The notes below the pieces were generated by a model. The model worked only from the letters and a program-made list of their open reading frames with translations. It was not told where the DNA came from and ran no database searches. From positions 3,038,001 through 3,102,000 of the forward strand of contig AP026544.2 in NCBI GenBank assembly GCA_026075535.2: a stretch of DNA of 64,000 nucleotides, in the 5' to 3' direction. Origin of the DNA: Tricholoma matsutake. Its lineage: Eukaryota > Basidiomycota > Agaricomycetes > Agaricales > Tricholomataceae. A program made the position numbers and the translations under genes. Below are positions 43,041-53,370 of the stretch, piece after piece (the first letter of the stretch is position 1; each line of letters begins with the position of its first letter).

Positions 43041-43574
43041 AATCGTATGCCCTCACTGCCTGTCCATAACCACTTTGAAGTCTTGTCAGTTGAATCCCTG
43101 GAGAATGAATCCATTTCTGTGACTGTTCCCCTCTCTGACCCTTCAAAGTTGGCTGAAGACATACCTGCTCTTGCCATCTCTCCCTCTGCTCCACACCCCA
43201 AAATTAAATCATGGGAGCATAAACTACCACGCAAATATATTGTTGCATCCATTCCCTCTACACATTCCTTGAACCTAGCAATCGAACTGCAGACGACTGA
43301 CACTGGACAGATACTCAGTGTCTCTGCGCTCCTGGACTCTGGTGCGACTGGTCTCTTCATCAATGCCCATCTCACACAACAACATCACCTAAATACTCGC
43401 TCACTCTCACGTCCAATACCTGTGTATAATGTGGATGGGTCCCCAAATGAAGCTGGTGCCATCCAAGAGGTTGTAGACCTGGTCCTCCATTACAAAGATC
43501 ATAGTGAGCATGCCCTTTTTGCTGTCACTCAATTAGGAAAGCAAAAGGTGATTTTGGGCTATCTGTGGCTTTGA
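43038..43574 (+). pseudogene. Gypsy-2 aspartic protease
   Basis: Retropepsin-like: active site ALLDSGATGLFINA at about 43327, flap region YNVDGSPNEAG, late motif KVILGYLWL ending in a TGA at 43572 where conserved arginine or tryptophan would continue. The catalytic Asp is kept. Confidence 0.8.
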
Positions 43575-43724
43575 GACCATAACCCAGAGGTCAACTGGCA
43601 TACTGGGGAAGTTACCATGAGCCGATGATGATGCTCAACCTGGAAACCCAAACAAAACCCACAAAAGGCTTCGGATGGTATAACATGAGTCAGAGGAAGG
43701 ATGCGAGGCCCTCTAGATGTCACC

Positions 43725-44792
43725 TGTCAGACCGACCGTCAAATAGTCATAAAACAACTGCTTGTCGAAGCAGTTCGAGGCTAAAAGGATGATTTTCGAG
43801 GTGTTGTGATGATTTTCGAGATGTCGCGATGCTTTTCGAGATGTCGTGATATTTTTCGAAGAGGTTTCGAGGAACTTCAAGTGCACAGATATGTTCGGAC
43901 GCAAGATCGGGGGACTAGACAAGTAGTAGAAGTGACAAAAAGGCTAATCAAGGGAAGCGAGAGCGAAAATAGCATAATGCAAGGAATTTCAAGGAAGTTT
44001 AGCATAAAACACCAAACTTTGGACTGAATAAGACTAAACTGTACTCTCAAATCACTGTGATCTGGGAGGAAGACGACGACTTTCTTGTTTTTCTTTGTAT
44101 CTAGTACATATTTTTATATAAAATAAAGAAAGTACCTAAAAAGGCTAGAGAACATGAGGCAAACATGTGGAAAACTCGAGGCAAAAGACAATATAAGTAT
44201 ATCAGATCAATAAAGCGAGCCTAGAAGGGGTGAATATAACACATGATGAAGAAATAATAAGAAAGAATAGCTAAAACTGGACTGTCCTTGTTATAAATTG
44301 AATAAAAGATCAGAAACTGCTTTGAGTGGATTGTATGCGTGCACATGTGGTCGAAATGTGTTTGATATACGCGATATAGTGTCCCATGTGTCCAGCATGC
44401 ATTCAAAGATCGTTCGAACAAGAAATACTGTGTCCGACGATGTTTTTCGAGGTTTGATGTTGTTCGATTGTGTTCGATACAATGCTCGACAATGCTCAAC
44501 AATGTTCGATCGCATTTGATATGATCCTTGACAATGTTCGACCGTGTTTGACGCTCGACGATGCTCGACGATGTTCGATCGTGTTTGATACGATGCTCAA
44601 CAATGTTCAACGATGCTCGACCACGTTCGATACAATGCTCGACAATGTTTGACTGCGTTCAATATGATGCTCGCGCTCAGTAGACTTGGTCGGGAGTGGT
44701 CACACTGCTTCTGGGACCTCATGCGAGTTATCCGATGTGATTAGAATGTGGTCAAAATGGTGAATCGGCCTTTGAGCCGAGGAGACAACCTA
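43725..44792. mobile_element. Solo-LTR-like insertion in Gypsy-2, 5-bp target duplication
   Basis: Flanked by TCACC at 43720-43724 and 44793-44797. It starts TGTCAGACCGACC and ends GACAACCTA. Removing it with one TCACC joins the Gypsy-2 frame correctly. It has no long ORF, an ATAAAATAAAG-like polyadenylation region near 44115, and an array of degenerate TTCGA/TGCTCGACAATG units at 44460-44680. Size and features fit a solo LTR of an unrelated element, although the terminal dinucleotide is TA instead of CA. Confidence 0.7.
44460..44680. repeat. Degenerate tandem repeats of a GTTCGATACAATGCTCGACA type
   Basis: About ten imperfect units of 18-27 bp with alternating TTCGAT and CTCGACAATG phrases inside the solo-LTR-like insertion. 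Confidence 0.7.
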
Positions 44793-44797
44793 TCACC

Positions 44798-47440
44798 GAT
44801 GTCCATCCCGCTGTTGTACTCATTTTACAGAAGCCAGGCAAGAACGTCGTGGACAGAAGGCAGCAATACGACATACTCAGAAGTGTCGTGCTGGACCCCT
44901 GCCTATACCTGAAGTGGAGCTGGAAGGGGTTCCTGATCTGATGCCGGACTTGGATAATAATGATGAGGAGCCAGAGGAAGTGGAGGAAGGTGATCAGATC
45001 TTCTACACTGTGATTTGTCCATCACACAAGGTGTGTGCTACATCAAACATATCCCAACACCTTGCTGAGGCCTTCCACAAAAACAATGCTGCTAAATCCT
45101 CTACTGATTCCTTGCTCCCTCATCTCCATGAGTTTGGAGATGTGTTCTCCAAGGAATCGTTCAACTCTCTCCCTGTGCGCAAGCCATGGGATCATGCGAT
45201 CGAACTCACCCCCAGTGCAACCCCTTCATCCTGCAAGGTCTATCCTCTCTCTCCTGAAGAACAATGACAGCTTGACCAGTTCATCAACAAACACCTGGCC
45301 TCTGGATGTATTTGACCATTAAAGTCACCCATGGCCTCTCCCTTTTTCTTTGTCAAGAAGAAGGATGGCTCACTTCAACCGGTTCAAGACTACAGAAGGC
45401 TCTACAACATCACGGTCAAAAATTGCTACCCATTACCTCTCATCTCTGAACTCGTGAACCAGCTCCATGGAGCCCGATACTTCACCAAGCTCAACGTCCA
45501 TTGGGGCTACAATAATGTGAGGATAAAGGAGGGAGATGAGTGAAAGGCAGCCTTTTGTACCAACCATGGTCTTTTTGAACCGCTTGTCATGTTCTTTGGC
45601 CTTACTAATAGTCCTGCCACCTTTTAGACCATGATGAATGACATTTTCCATGACCTCATCCTCGAAGGTGTTGTCTGCATCTATCTCAATGACATCCTCA
45701 TCTTCACTCACACAGTTGAAGAGCACCATCACATCATGTGCCTCATCCTAGAATGGCTTCGACAGTACAAACTCTACCTTCATCAGGACAAGTGCAAGTT
45801 TGAGAAGACCAAGATTGAGTACCTTGGCCTGATTATCTCAGAGGTTCAGGTGGAGATGGATCCTATCAAGGTGAACGGGGTCATGGCTTGGCTGACGCCC
45901 ACGAACAAGAAAGAGGTGCAGTCTTTCCTGGGCTTCATCAATTTCTATTGGTGTTTTATCAAGGATTTCTCACATCATGCACGACCACTGTTTGACTTGA
46001 AAGGAAAGGAGGCATGGAGGTGGGATAATGCACAACAGGAGGCATTTGAAAGGCTTAAAAAGATGGTCACTTCCACTCCTATCCTTACCTTTGCTGATGA
46101 TTCACATCCTTTTCATGTAGAAGCCGACAGTTCTGACTTTGTGATGGGTGCCATGTTGTCTCAGCAGTCTCCGGAGGACCAGAAGGGGCATCCTGTTGTG
46201 TTCTACTCCAAAAGCCTTAGTGCTGTAGAGCAAAATTACGAGATCCATGACAAGGAGATGTTGGCAATAATGCGTGCGCTTGAGGAGTGGCGACACTTCC
46301 TCGAGGGTGCCCAACACAAGGTGGAAATTTGGACAGATCACAAGACTCTCAAGTACTTTATGATGGCCAAGAAATTGAACTGTTGTCAAGCTTGTTGGTC
46401 CCTGTATCTATCCAGATTTGACTTCTCCTTGCACCACTGTCCAGGTCACAGCATGGGGAAGACCGATGCCCTCTCCCGATGTGCAGACCATGGGGATAGC
46501 AGCAATGACAACCAAAACATTGTGTTGTTGCAGCCAGACTTGTTCACCATTTGGGCACTGGAAGGCATCACACCCCAGGGCAAGGAGCGGGACATCCTAT
46601 GTGACATTTGTCATGCAAACCATACTGGTTTACATGAGGATGTTGTTGCCCAAGCTGTTAAAGAACTGAGGAAGGGATCCACCCTTTCCTTGCCTGCAGC
46701 AGAGTGGGCTGAAAAGGAGGATGTGTTGTATTTCAGGGACCACATCTACATTCCCAATGACCCAGACCTTTGCCGGTGCATCATATCCCAACACCATGAC
46801 TCACAGATTGCTGGTCATCCTGGATGCTGGAAGACCTTGGAGCTCACCTCACAGAATTATTGGTGGCCACAAATATCACAGCTCATTGGTCAGTATTGTC
46901 ACACTTGTGACCTTTGCTTATGCACCAAGGTTCCTCATTGCAAACCCATTGGCAAGCTACACCCTCTTCCTGTTCCAGAGAGTCATTGGGATGTTGTCAG
47001 CGTCGACTTTGTGGTGGAGTTGCCAGAGTTGAATGGGTTTGATGCGGTGATGTGCACAGTTGATTCAGTGGGAAAACGTGCTCACTTCATTCCCACTCAC
47101 ACCACTGTCAGTGCCCTGGGTGCCACCCAACTCTACCTCCACCATGTGTGGAAATTACACAGACTTCCTGGTGCTTTCCTCTCTGATCGTGGCCCTCAGT
47201 TCATGGCAGAGTTCACTTGTGAGCTGTACTGACTCCTGGGGATCAAACTCCTTGCTTCGACCACTTATCACCCACAAACCGACCACCAGACTGAGCGAGT
47301 CAACCAGGAACTGGAGCAGTACATCCACATCTTTGTCAATGAATGCCAGGATGATTGGGATGGTCTTCTCCCCTTGGCCGAGTTCAGTTACAACAACCAT
47401 GTCCATGCTTCCACTCAACACACCCCTTTCCTCTCAGACA
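44798..47440 (+). pseudogene. Gypsy-2 reverse transcriptase, RNase H and integrase
   Basis: RT blocks: [56 protein letters not shown] (catalytic Asp now Asn), FGLTNSPATF and CIYLNDILIFT (second site LND for LDD). RNase H: ADSSDFVMGAML, NYEIHDKEMLAIMRALEEWR, HKTLKYF. Integrase: HDSQIAGHPGCWKT..C..C, first Asp in VVSVDFVVELPE, second in LSDRGPQFM, Glu in TDHQTERVNQELEQY. Stops include TGA at 45265, 45313, 45541, 47230 and 47446 and TAG at 45628. Four of the five TGAs fit former CGA; the one at 45541 replaces a tryptophan. In RNase H, NCCQACWSL replaces the usual NRRQARWSL by three CGT-to-TGT changes. Confidence 0.9.
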
Positions 47441-47457
47441 CTGGATGACATCCACGC

Positions 47458-47851
47458 ATGGGATTTGAACCTTGCCAAACTCCCTCACACATCGAGATGG
47501 TGAATGAGTTCACAGAACACATGTGGGATAGCTTGGAGGAGGCAAAGGCAGCCTTAGCAAAGGCGAAGGACGACATGGCACGCTTTTACAACCAACGCCA
47601 TTTTCTGACCCCTCAGTACAAGCTTGGTGATCGAGTTTATCTTGACTCCAGTGACATCTTTACTACACGTCCATCCAAGAAACTCGCTCATCGCTTCCTG
47701 GGACCTTTCCCCATTGTCAAGTGTGTTGGAATGCATGCCTATCATCTATGCCTCCCAGCCTCCATGTCCCAACTCCACCCAGTCTTCCATGTCATCAAAC
47801 TCCTTCCAGCTCCCCCAGATCCATTCCTGGGATGCCATTCACACCGAGGTC
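47458..47851 (+). pseudogene. Gypsy-2 integrase C-terminal tail, cut by element A
   Basis: Reads MVNEFTEHMWDSLEEAKAAL, YKLGDRVYLDSSDI, KLAHRFLGPFPIVKCVG and LHPVFHVIKLLPAPPDPF, the GPY/F-type integrase tail, then runs into the terminal repeat of element A at 47852. The chromodomain continues after 49671. Confidence 0.85.
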
Positions 47852-48061
47852 TTTACACTCCCCCCCCCAATCTGAGCAGACTCCGCTCAGACACTTGGAC
47901 TGTACTTGGACTGTCCGAGGACTTTGCTCAGACTTTGCTCAGACGTCTTTGGCTGAAAGTCCTGCCAAACTAGATGTCCAGTCTCCGAGCTGAGTCCAAG
48001 CTGAGTCCTCAGACTGTCCGAGTTGCTTATATAATTGACTGAAAAATCAGTGGCTACTGCA

Positions 48062-48127
48062 GGGATTGAACCCTTGTAGTCACATGATAAAGTACATTTA
48101 AGGCAACAATATAACTGTTAGACTAAA
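48062..48127 (-). other. tRNA-like promoter module (element A, left)
   Basis: Reverse complement shows a B box GGTTCAATCCC (48062-48072) and, about 45 bp earlier in that orientation, TAGTCTAACAGTTA resembling an A box. It points toward the left end. No tRNA cloverleaf is complete. Confidence 0.55.
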
Positions 48128-48865
48128 GTATCATTACAGATAGATAGTTTTATCTCTCTATGTACCACCCTGGCTGTGATGACAAATCAACACAGCCGTG
48201 TCACCAACAATGATGCCAGCTCATCATCGATCATCACCAACCACCACCACCACCACCACTTGACAACGACGCCTCCCTCCCGTGTCCCACTGCCGCCACT
48301 GCCCCCTGAACACCCCACAGCCACGGGCCCCATGCCAGCACACGATGAAATGGGCCCAAACAACTCTATCACCGTTTGGGCCCCAGGTGAGTTTTTTCTT
48401 TTTTCTTTTCTCATGTTTTCTTTAAGCTAACACATTTTTTCATTAATTATAGGTTATATCTATACTGTAGCAGCAAAATGACCCCAAAACCACCAAACGA
48501 GGAACAACGATGAGACCACAACCCAGCACCCGCCCCTGCCAATGCGAGCAACTGCTCACATGGGGGAGAGCAGCTGCTAACAATGACGATGATGACAGGG
48601 AACAACGATGACCAGGAACAATGATGACAGAGAACGACGACACCATCCACCCCAGCCCTACGAGCCACTGCTCATAGGGTGGACGATGGGTGGAACAACA
48701 ATGATTAGGGTCCTAGGTAAGCTTTTTTTCTTTTCTCATTTCATTTTTCAATGCTAACTAGCTTTTTATAGGTACAAACTACTACTGGCAACGACGACGA
48801 TGGGGGGACACCACCACCACCACTGCTGCGAGCCCCTGCTTGCAGGGTGGAAGGTGAGGGTGAAG

Positions 48866-48998
48866 AGACAAGGGGGAAGGGAGACAAGGGGGAAGGGAGA
48901 CAAGAGGGAAGGGAGATGAGAGGGAAGGGAGACGAGAGGGAAGGGAGACGAGAGAGAAGGGAGACGAGGGGGAAGGGAGATGAGAGGGAAGGGAGACA
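48866..48998 (+). repeat. Minisatellite, 17-bp unit GAGACAAGGGGGAAGGG, about 8 copies
   Basis: Purine-only tract of variant units (GAGACGAGAGGGAAGGG and others). Both strands give long meaningless open frames. Confidence 0.9.
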
Positions 48999-49344
48999 AC
49001 AACCCTGCCCCATGCCTATGAGCATCTGCTCATGGGGTGGTTCAGGGGGGAGGAGAGCGGGGCCAGGAGAGCTAGATGGCCAGGGGATGACCCAGGGAGA
49101 GACGAATGCCGCCACGAGCAACAGTTGCTCGTGGTGGGTGTTTTTAATTTATTTTTATTATTGATAGTTACGGCCCCCTCCCCTTGAGCTTGCAAGGGGA
49201 GGGCTTAGTATTATACATACTTACCCATATTAATTACCCCTCGCACAGATGCAAGGGGGTCAATTTAATAATCTATTCATGATATATATAAAAATTAGAT
49301 TTCAGTAATAAATAGATATAATGTATGTGACTTTAAATGACTAC

Positions 49345-49418
49345 TTGGCTTAAGTGGTAGAGTGTGCATGTTTGGTCATCATGTGATCGCTAGTCCAGAA
49401 GTCTGTTGGTTCAATTCC
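49345..49418 (+). other. tRNA-like promoter module (element A, right)
   Basis: A box TTGGCTTAAGTGGTAGAG (49345-49362) and B box GGTTCAATTCC (49408-49418), spacing as in tRNA genes. It points toward the right end of element A. Confidence 0.65.
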
Positions 49419-49693
49419 TGCTGTGCACACATCATTTTGTGAGACTTATAAGAATTTCTGTAAGTCTGGAACTTGGACAATACTTTAAAGGTGTAAGTAA
49501 ATGCACAATTGATGTTGTCCAAGCAAAGTCCAAGTGCAGTCCTCGGACTTTACTCGGACAGTCCAAGTGTCTGAGCAGAGTCCAAGCAGAGTCCAAGCAG
49601 AGTCCGAGTGAAGTCCGAGTGTCCAAGTGTGTCCGAGCAGAGTCCACTCAGACTGGGGGGGGGAGTGTAAAGTACTGTTCACACCCACCACCA

Positions 49694-49924
49694 CTGCCTA
49701 CAGTGATCGAGGGAGAACCCCAATACGAAGTCGAGTCAATCTTGGACAGCCATTTGTGTCGAGGAAAACTCCAGTATTTGGTGCATTGGAAGGGTTATGG
49801 GTATGAGGAGAACTCATGGGTCGAAGAGTCTGATGTGAATGCCCCTCGGTTAGTCAAGGAATTCCACCGACAGCACACTGCTGCACTGCATCGCATTCAA
49901 GTCATGGACTTTGGTCGTATGTGA
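49694..49924 (+). pseudogene. Gypsy-2 chromodomain
   Basis: After element A, the frame resumes with VIEGEPQYEVESILDSHLCR, KLQYLVHWKGYGYEENSWV and RLVKEFHRQHTAA, a full chromodomain with the aromatic cage positions Y, W and Y/W visible. The stop is at 49922 and the polypurine tract follows. Confidence 0.88.
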
Positions 49925-49951
49925 TTTCGAATGCATCGGGGCGATGCATCC

Positions 49952-49965
49952 TAGAGAGGGGGTGA
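49952..49965 (+). other. Polypurine tract of Gypsy-2
   Basis: AGAGAGGGGGTGA directly precedes the LTR start TGTAAGG at 49966. Confidence 0.75.
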
Positions 49966-50393
49966 TGTAAGGGGACTAGGGGGGTGCCCTGTGTGTTTCT
50001 CCTATTTTTTATGTTTGTTCTATATTTTTCCTCACTTCATTTCCTTCTATTCTTCATTTTCTATGATTTTTCCGGATTTTATTACTAATTTTCCCTTTCT
50101 ATCATGTTTGTGCATGTTGACAGTTTTATATTTAGAGGCAGACCACCCCTTCCGACATCTACACCTTGGTATGATGTCATTTGGTGGCCTTGATCTGCCT
50201 ATCTCCGCCTTTTCTATTTCTAAGTTATTATTTGATTTTTGTCATCTTCACATATACTGGGCATCAGCAAAGGGATCATTAGAGTTTTCTCTTCCGATTT
50301 CCCTTTGCTAGGTGTGTCCCCAATCCCTGTACTATGTAGTATAATTTTAACTTCAGATTTCCCTTTGCTAGAGGCTTAGGTTGCCCTTATAGT
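49966..50393 (+). repeat. Gypsy-2 3' LTR
   Basis: Same length and ends as the 5' LTR at 41369-41796. The DNA following it (50394 on) has no duplicated target. Confidence 0.88.
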
Positions 50394-50418
50394 GGTGAGG
50401 AACAGCCATCCCCGAAAT

Positions 50419-51805
50419 TAGTGTTTTAAGGTCTGGTTCGGTCCGGTTTTTCAACCTCTAAGAGGGTTAACCAGGACTGTAACTGGTCCAGACCATGACC
50501 CTAAGTAACATAGACCATAACCAAACCAGTAAAAACCAGTTCTATCAGTTTGGTTATGGTCCAAAAAACCAGTTGAACCAGTTTTCCCCCATTTTTTCAC
50601 AGCTAACTAAATTTATTTTTGTATACAAAATAAAATAAAGACATAAACACCCTGCGAGCAGTTGCTCGCAGTGGTGCAGTGTAATTACATAGTGAATGAA
50701 AAATTGAAAATGAAAATGAAAACAAATGACCCCACCATCTCGCATTTGTAGCGAGGGTGGGGTGCTGCCACTCATCGTGTGTCATTCATTAGCCTGGTTC
50801 ACACTGTTGGGTGTTCCCATTCCCCATTGTTCATTGTTCCCCATTCTTGGTCGTTCCCCACCATTTGTTGTTCCCATTCCCCGCCATTCGTTCTTCCCAT
50901 TCCCCACCATTCATTGTTCCCATTCCCCTCCATTCTTTGTCCCCTGCTGTTCTTTGTTCCCTGCCATTCTTCATTCCCTCCCACCATCGTTTCCTGCACT
51001 TCATCATCTGTTGTTCTTCAGCCTGGTTCCCCCCGTTCATCATTCCCTGCTATTCATCATAGGCACCATTCATCATTGTCAGCACCTCCATATCCCCCTA
51101 TGAGCAGTGGCTCACAGGCAGGGTGGTGGCACTGTGTGACATGGCATCTCTGAGTCATTGTTGTCCAGAAACAGGGTTCATTGCAGCCCTGTGAGCAGAG
51201 GCTCACAGAGGCGGCATAGGGCACAGGTAGGGGTCATTGTTAACAGGCAAGAAACTAAAAAGAAGAAATATTAGTTAGTTCATTACTAAAAGAAAGAAAT
51301 GAAATAAAAAAACATACCCAGAGGGCCCAAATGACATTAGTTGGTCGTTTGGGCCCCTGCTTTGTGTTTGTTGGTTTGTGTGGTCAGGTGGTGATGCAGC
51401 ATCTCAAATGGTGCCACTTTTATTTTTGTGTAAACAAACATGTCAACACGTGATGTAAATGATGTGTATGTGTTCATTTACTGTCAACAAATAAGGACAA
51501 CCCCTGCAATGTATATAAACCCAACCAATTTGCATGGCATCCCCCCTCGTAGGTAGCTTATTATATATAATACATACATTAGTTTTATTATTTATAGGGT
51601 ACAAAATCTAAGTGTAAAAGACCAGTTACAACCAGTTTCAACTGGTTTTATAATGGTTTTTGAATGTTTTCAAAGCAAGTTAACCAGTAACCAAACCACG
51701 GTTTCAGTTACCTACTATTTTCAGAAACTTGGACCAGACTGAAGCATGGACCACAGTTTGGTCCAGTTTGGTCCTCAGTTTAGTCAACCGGACCTTAAAA
51801 CACTA
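50419..51805. mobile_element. Element D: hAT-like MITE of 1387 bp carrying the hairpin core
   Basis: Perfect 8-bp target duplication CCCGAAAT (50411-50418 and 51806-51813). Ends TAGTGTTTTAAGGTC and GACCTTAAAACACTA, followed inward by CCGGTT/AACCGG- and CCAGTT/AACTGG-rich subterminal sequence. The core contains the palindromes CTGCGAGCAGTTGCTCGCAG (50652-50671) and CTGTGAGCAGAGGCTCACAG (51189-51208), one imperfect palindrome at 51100, the hairpin GGGCCCAAATGAC..GTCGTTTGGGCCC (51323-51355), a CCACC..GGGTGG hairpin (50733-50761) and degenerate TTCCCATTCCCC repeats (50815-51060). No transposase. Confidence 0.88.
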
Positions 51806-51813
51806 CCCGAAAT

Positions 51814-53160
51814 GGCCACAATCTCATACACTGCCTTCTCCAACTTCTGAAGATGATTGATCACCCAAACCAGAAACTGAGGAAGAGGAGCAGGTGGACC
51901 AGCTGGGGGATGATGGTGGCGATGAATCGGATGAAGTGGAGTTTGTGGAGGAGGGGAGTCTGCAGGAGACAGTGGGGATAGTTAGCATTTACAGGTCCGG
52001 TTCAGTCTGGTTTTTTATGTCTAAATGGGGCAACCGCAACCGCAACCGGTCCAAGACTGACCCAGATATTGCTGAACTGCAACCGGACCGCATAGGACCG
52101 GTCCATATCAGTCCATGGACCAAAAAAAACCAGTTCGAACCGACTTTTTGTTGTAAAATTTGTTGTACCAATATAACCCATATATTTCTCAACAACAATT
52201 AATCGGACCATTTCACCATTACACAAGCAGTTGGATATTGTAATTTCCCGGTGACTGGTCTAACTTTTAAGAGATTTCATCAAGATCTGACAGAGATATG
52301 ATTGAAACAAAAGTACATTGTATTCCATGTTGTAGTTTGTAGTTTGTAGTTACAACTTGTTAGGGCTGTTAAATGAATCAAATACACATGGTATAGATGT
52401 TTATGTATGTTATTCCTTTGCCTTGGATAATGTCCAATTGTGCCCAACATTTTTGTAGCACAAGGTATAAACAGTATAGTCACAGCTGCTCAAATGACAT
52501 CAAAATACTCACATCAAAATGTATTTTGTCATATCTCTCTCAGTTCTCAACCGTTTTTGATGGTCCAGGGAGCGAAATTGAAGCCATTATGTGTGGGAAT
52601 CAGGGGGTATAGTGCACGTGACCTATAAACCGGTTGAAACCGGTTCGGATCGGTTTTCATTGGTTCAATGATATTTTTCAAAGCAAAAGACTGGCAACTG
52701 GACTGCAAAAGACCAGTCCTATAAATAGCCACCTGATGAACCGGACTTCGGTTCAGTTCAGTCCAGTTTCGGTCTTTTTCCGGTTCGTAGGACCGGACCT
52801 TTAAACACTAGGGATAGTGGAAGTGGACAACATCATGCTGGGATCTGGGAAAGCAGTGAAGGGAAAGGGGAGAGCAGTAGAGGATTGGGGGGAAGGAATG
52901 ATGAAGAGTCAGTGGCCTCAGTCCACTCCTTCCTCTTGTGGCCTGGCATCGAGGAGTTGATGAAGGATTTGGGTTTGGAAAGTGGAAGTGGAGAGGTAAT
53001 AAGAGGCATTGAGGTAAGGACAACAGCAAAGGAAAAGCAGGCCATCCTGCTCTCCAGGTTGTTGGAAGCAGAGTTATATCTTGCAGCTGGTGTTGAACAA
53101 CTGCACAATTGCCTCAAGACATATGTAGCTAACAATTCAAAATTTGAGTTGTAGTTTACA
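51814..53160 (+). pseudogene. Hypothetical coding DNA split by element E
   Basis: Before element E an acidic frame reads EEEEQVDQLGDDGGDESDEV and VEFVEEGSLQETVGIV. After it, in changing frames, 52885-53154 reads ESVASVHSFLLWPGIEELMK, LLSRLLEAELYLAAG and VEQLHNCLKTYVANNSKFEL before the stop. Removing element E with one 8-bp duplication restores contiguity near 51983. I do not recognise the family; it could be part of another element. D inserted just upstream. Confidence 0.4.
51983..52810. mobile_element. Element E: hAT-like MITE of 828 bp
   Basis: Perfect 8-bp target duplication GGGATAGT (51975-51982 and 52811-52818). Ends TAGCATTTACAGGTCCGGTT and GACCGGACCTTTAAACACTA. The interior shares, in inverted orientation, sequence with element F (phrases around GTAATTTCCCGGTG and GAGATTTCATCAAGATCTGA). 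It lacks the hairpin core. Confidence 0.88.
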
Positions 53161-53370
53161 TTATTTTAACGAATGCCAATCTTGGGATGTAAGCCTGAAG
53201 CAGGAATGAGTACATCAGAGTGAATTATATTATCACTGACACTAACACTACTTAAATATATTAGTCTGGAACAGTCCAACAAATGTATAGAAAAGTGGAA
53301 ATATACTGATGTTCTGATCTGATGTTCTCACATTGATGAACCAATTCCAATAGTACTAACCTCAATGAAA
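53161..53370. other. Short intergenic stretch
   Basis: AT-rich and without supported features. Confidence 0.3.

Larger units (their letters stand above)
47852..49671. mobile_element. Element A: 1.8-kb non-autonomous element with inverted tRNA-like modules
   Basis: Ends are inverted: TTTACACTCCCCCCCCC at 47852 and GGGGGGGGGAGTGTAAA at 49655-49671. The next roughly 200 bp on each side are degenerate GTCCGAGT/GTCCAAGC arrays, also inverted relative to each other. Then come two tRNA-like A/B-box modules facing outward (48062-48127 minus; 49345-49418 plus). The core (48176-49330) holds GGGCCCAAAC..GTTTGGGCCC (48352-48383), GAGCA..TGCTC palindromes (48546, 48662, 48830, 49020, 49115), intron-like poly-T segments (48386-48451, 48719-48769), a 17-bp minisatellite and CCCCTT..AAGGGG hairpins near 49170 and 49240. 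It interrupts the Gypsy-2 pol frame, which proves insertion. TA at both borders fits a TA target. Confidence 0.8.
41369..50393 (+). mobile_element. Ty3/Gypsy chromovirus (Gypsy-2) with two nested insertions
   Basis: Two LTRs of 428 bp each (41369-41796, 49966-50393), by eye about 98% identical, enclose gag, protease, RT, RNase H, integrase and a chromodomain. A solo-LTR-like insertion (43725-44792) splits protease from RT, and element A (47852-49671) splits the integrase tail from the chromodomain. No matching 5-bp flanks are seen (GCGGC left, GGTGA right). Numerous stops and active-site losses mark it as dead. Confidence 0.9.

Noticed and set aside
48187..49121. Long open frames rich in Ser/Pro or Gly/Glu over element A (both strands)
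   Set aside because: They come from purine or pyrimidine minisatellites and CCACCACC tracts; no domain, and opposite-strand frames are equally long.
49345..49418. Functional tRNA gene
   Set aside because: A and B boxes are present, but no acceptor stem, anticodon stem or complete cloverleaf can be formed; similar modules recur with different sequence in elements A, B and C.
50394..50410. Target duplication for Gypsy-2
   Set aside because: The 5 bp outside the LTRs (GCGGC and GGTGA) differ, so no duplication is claimed.
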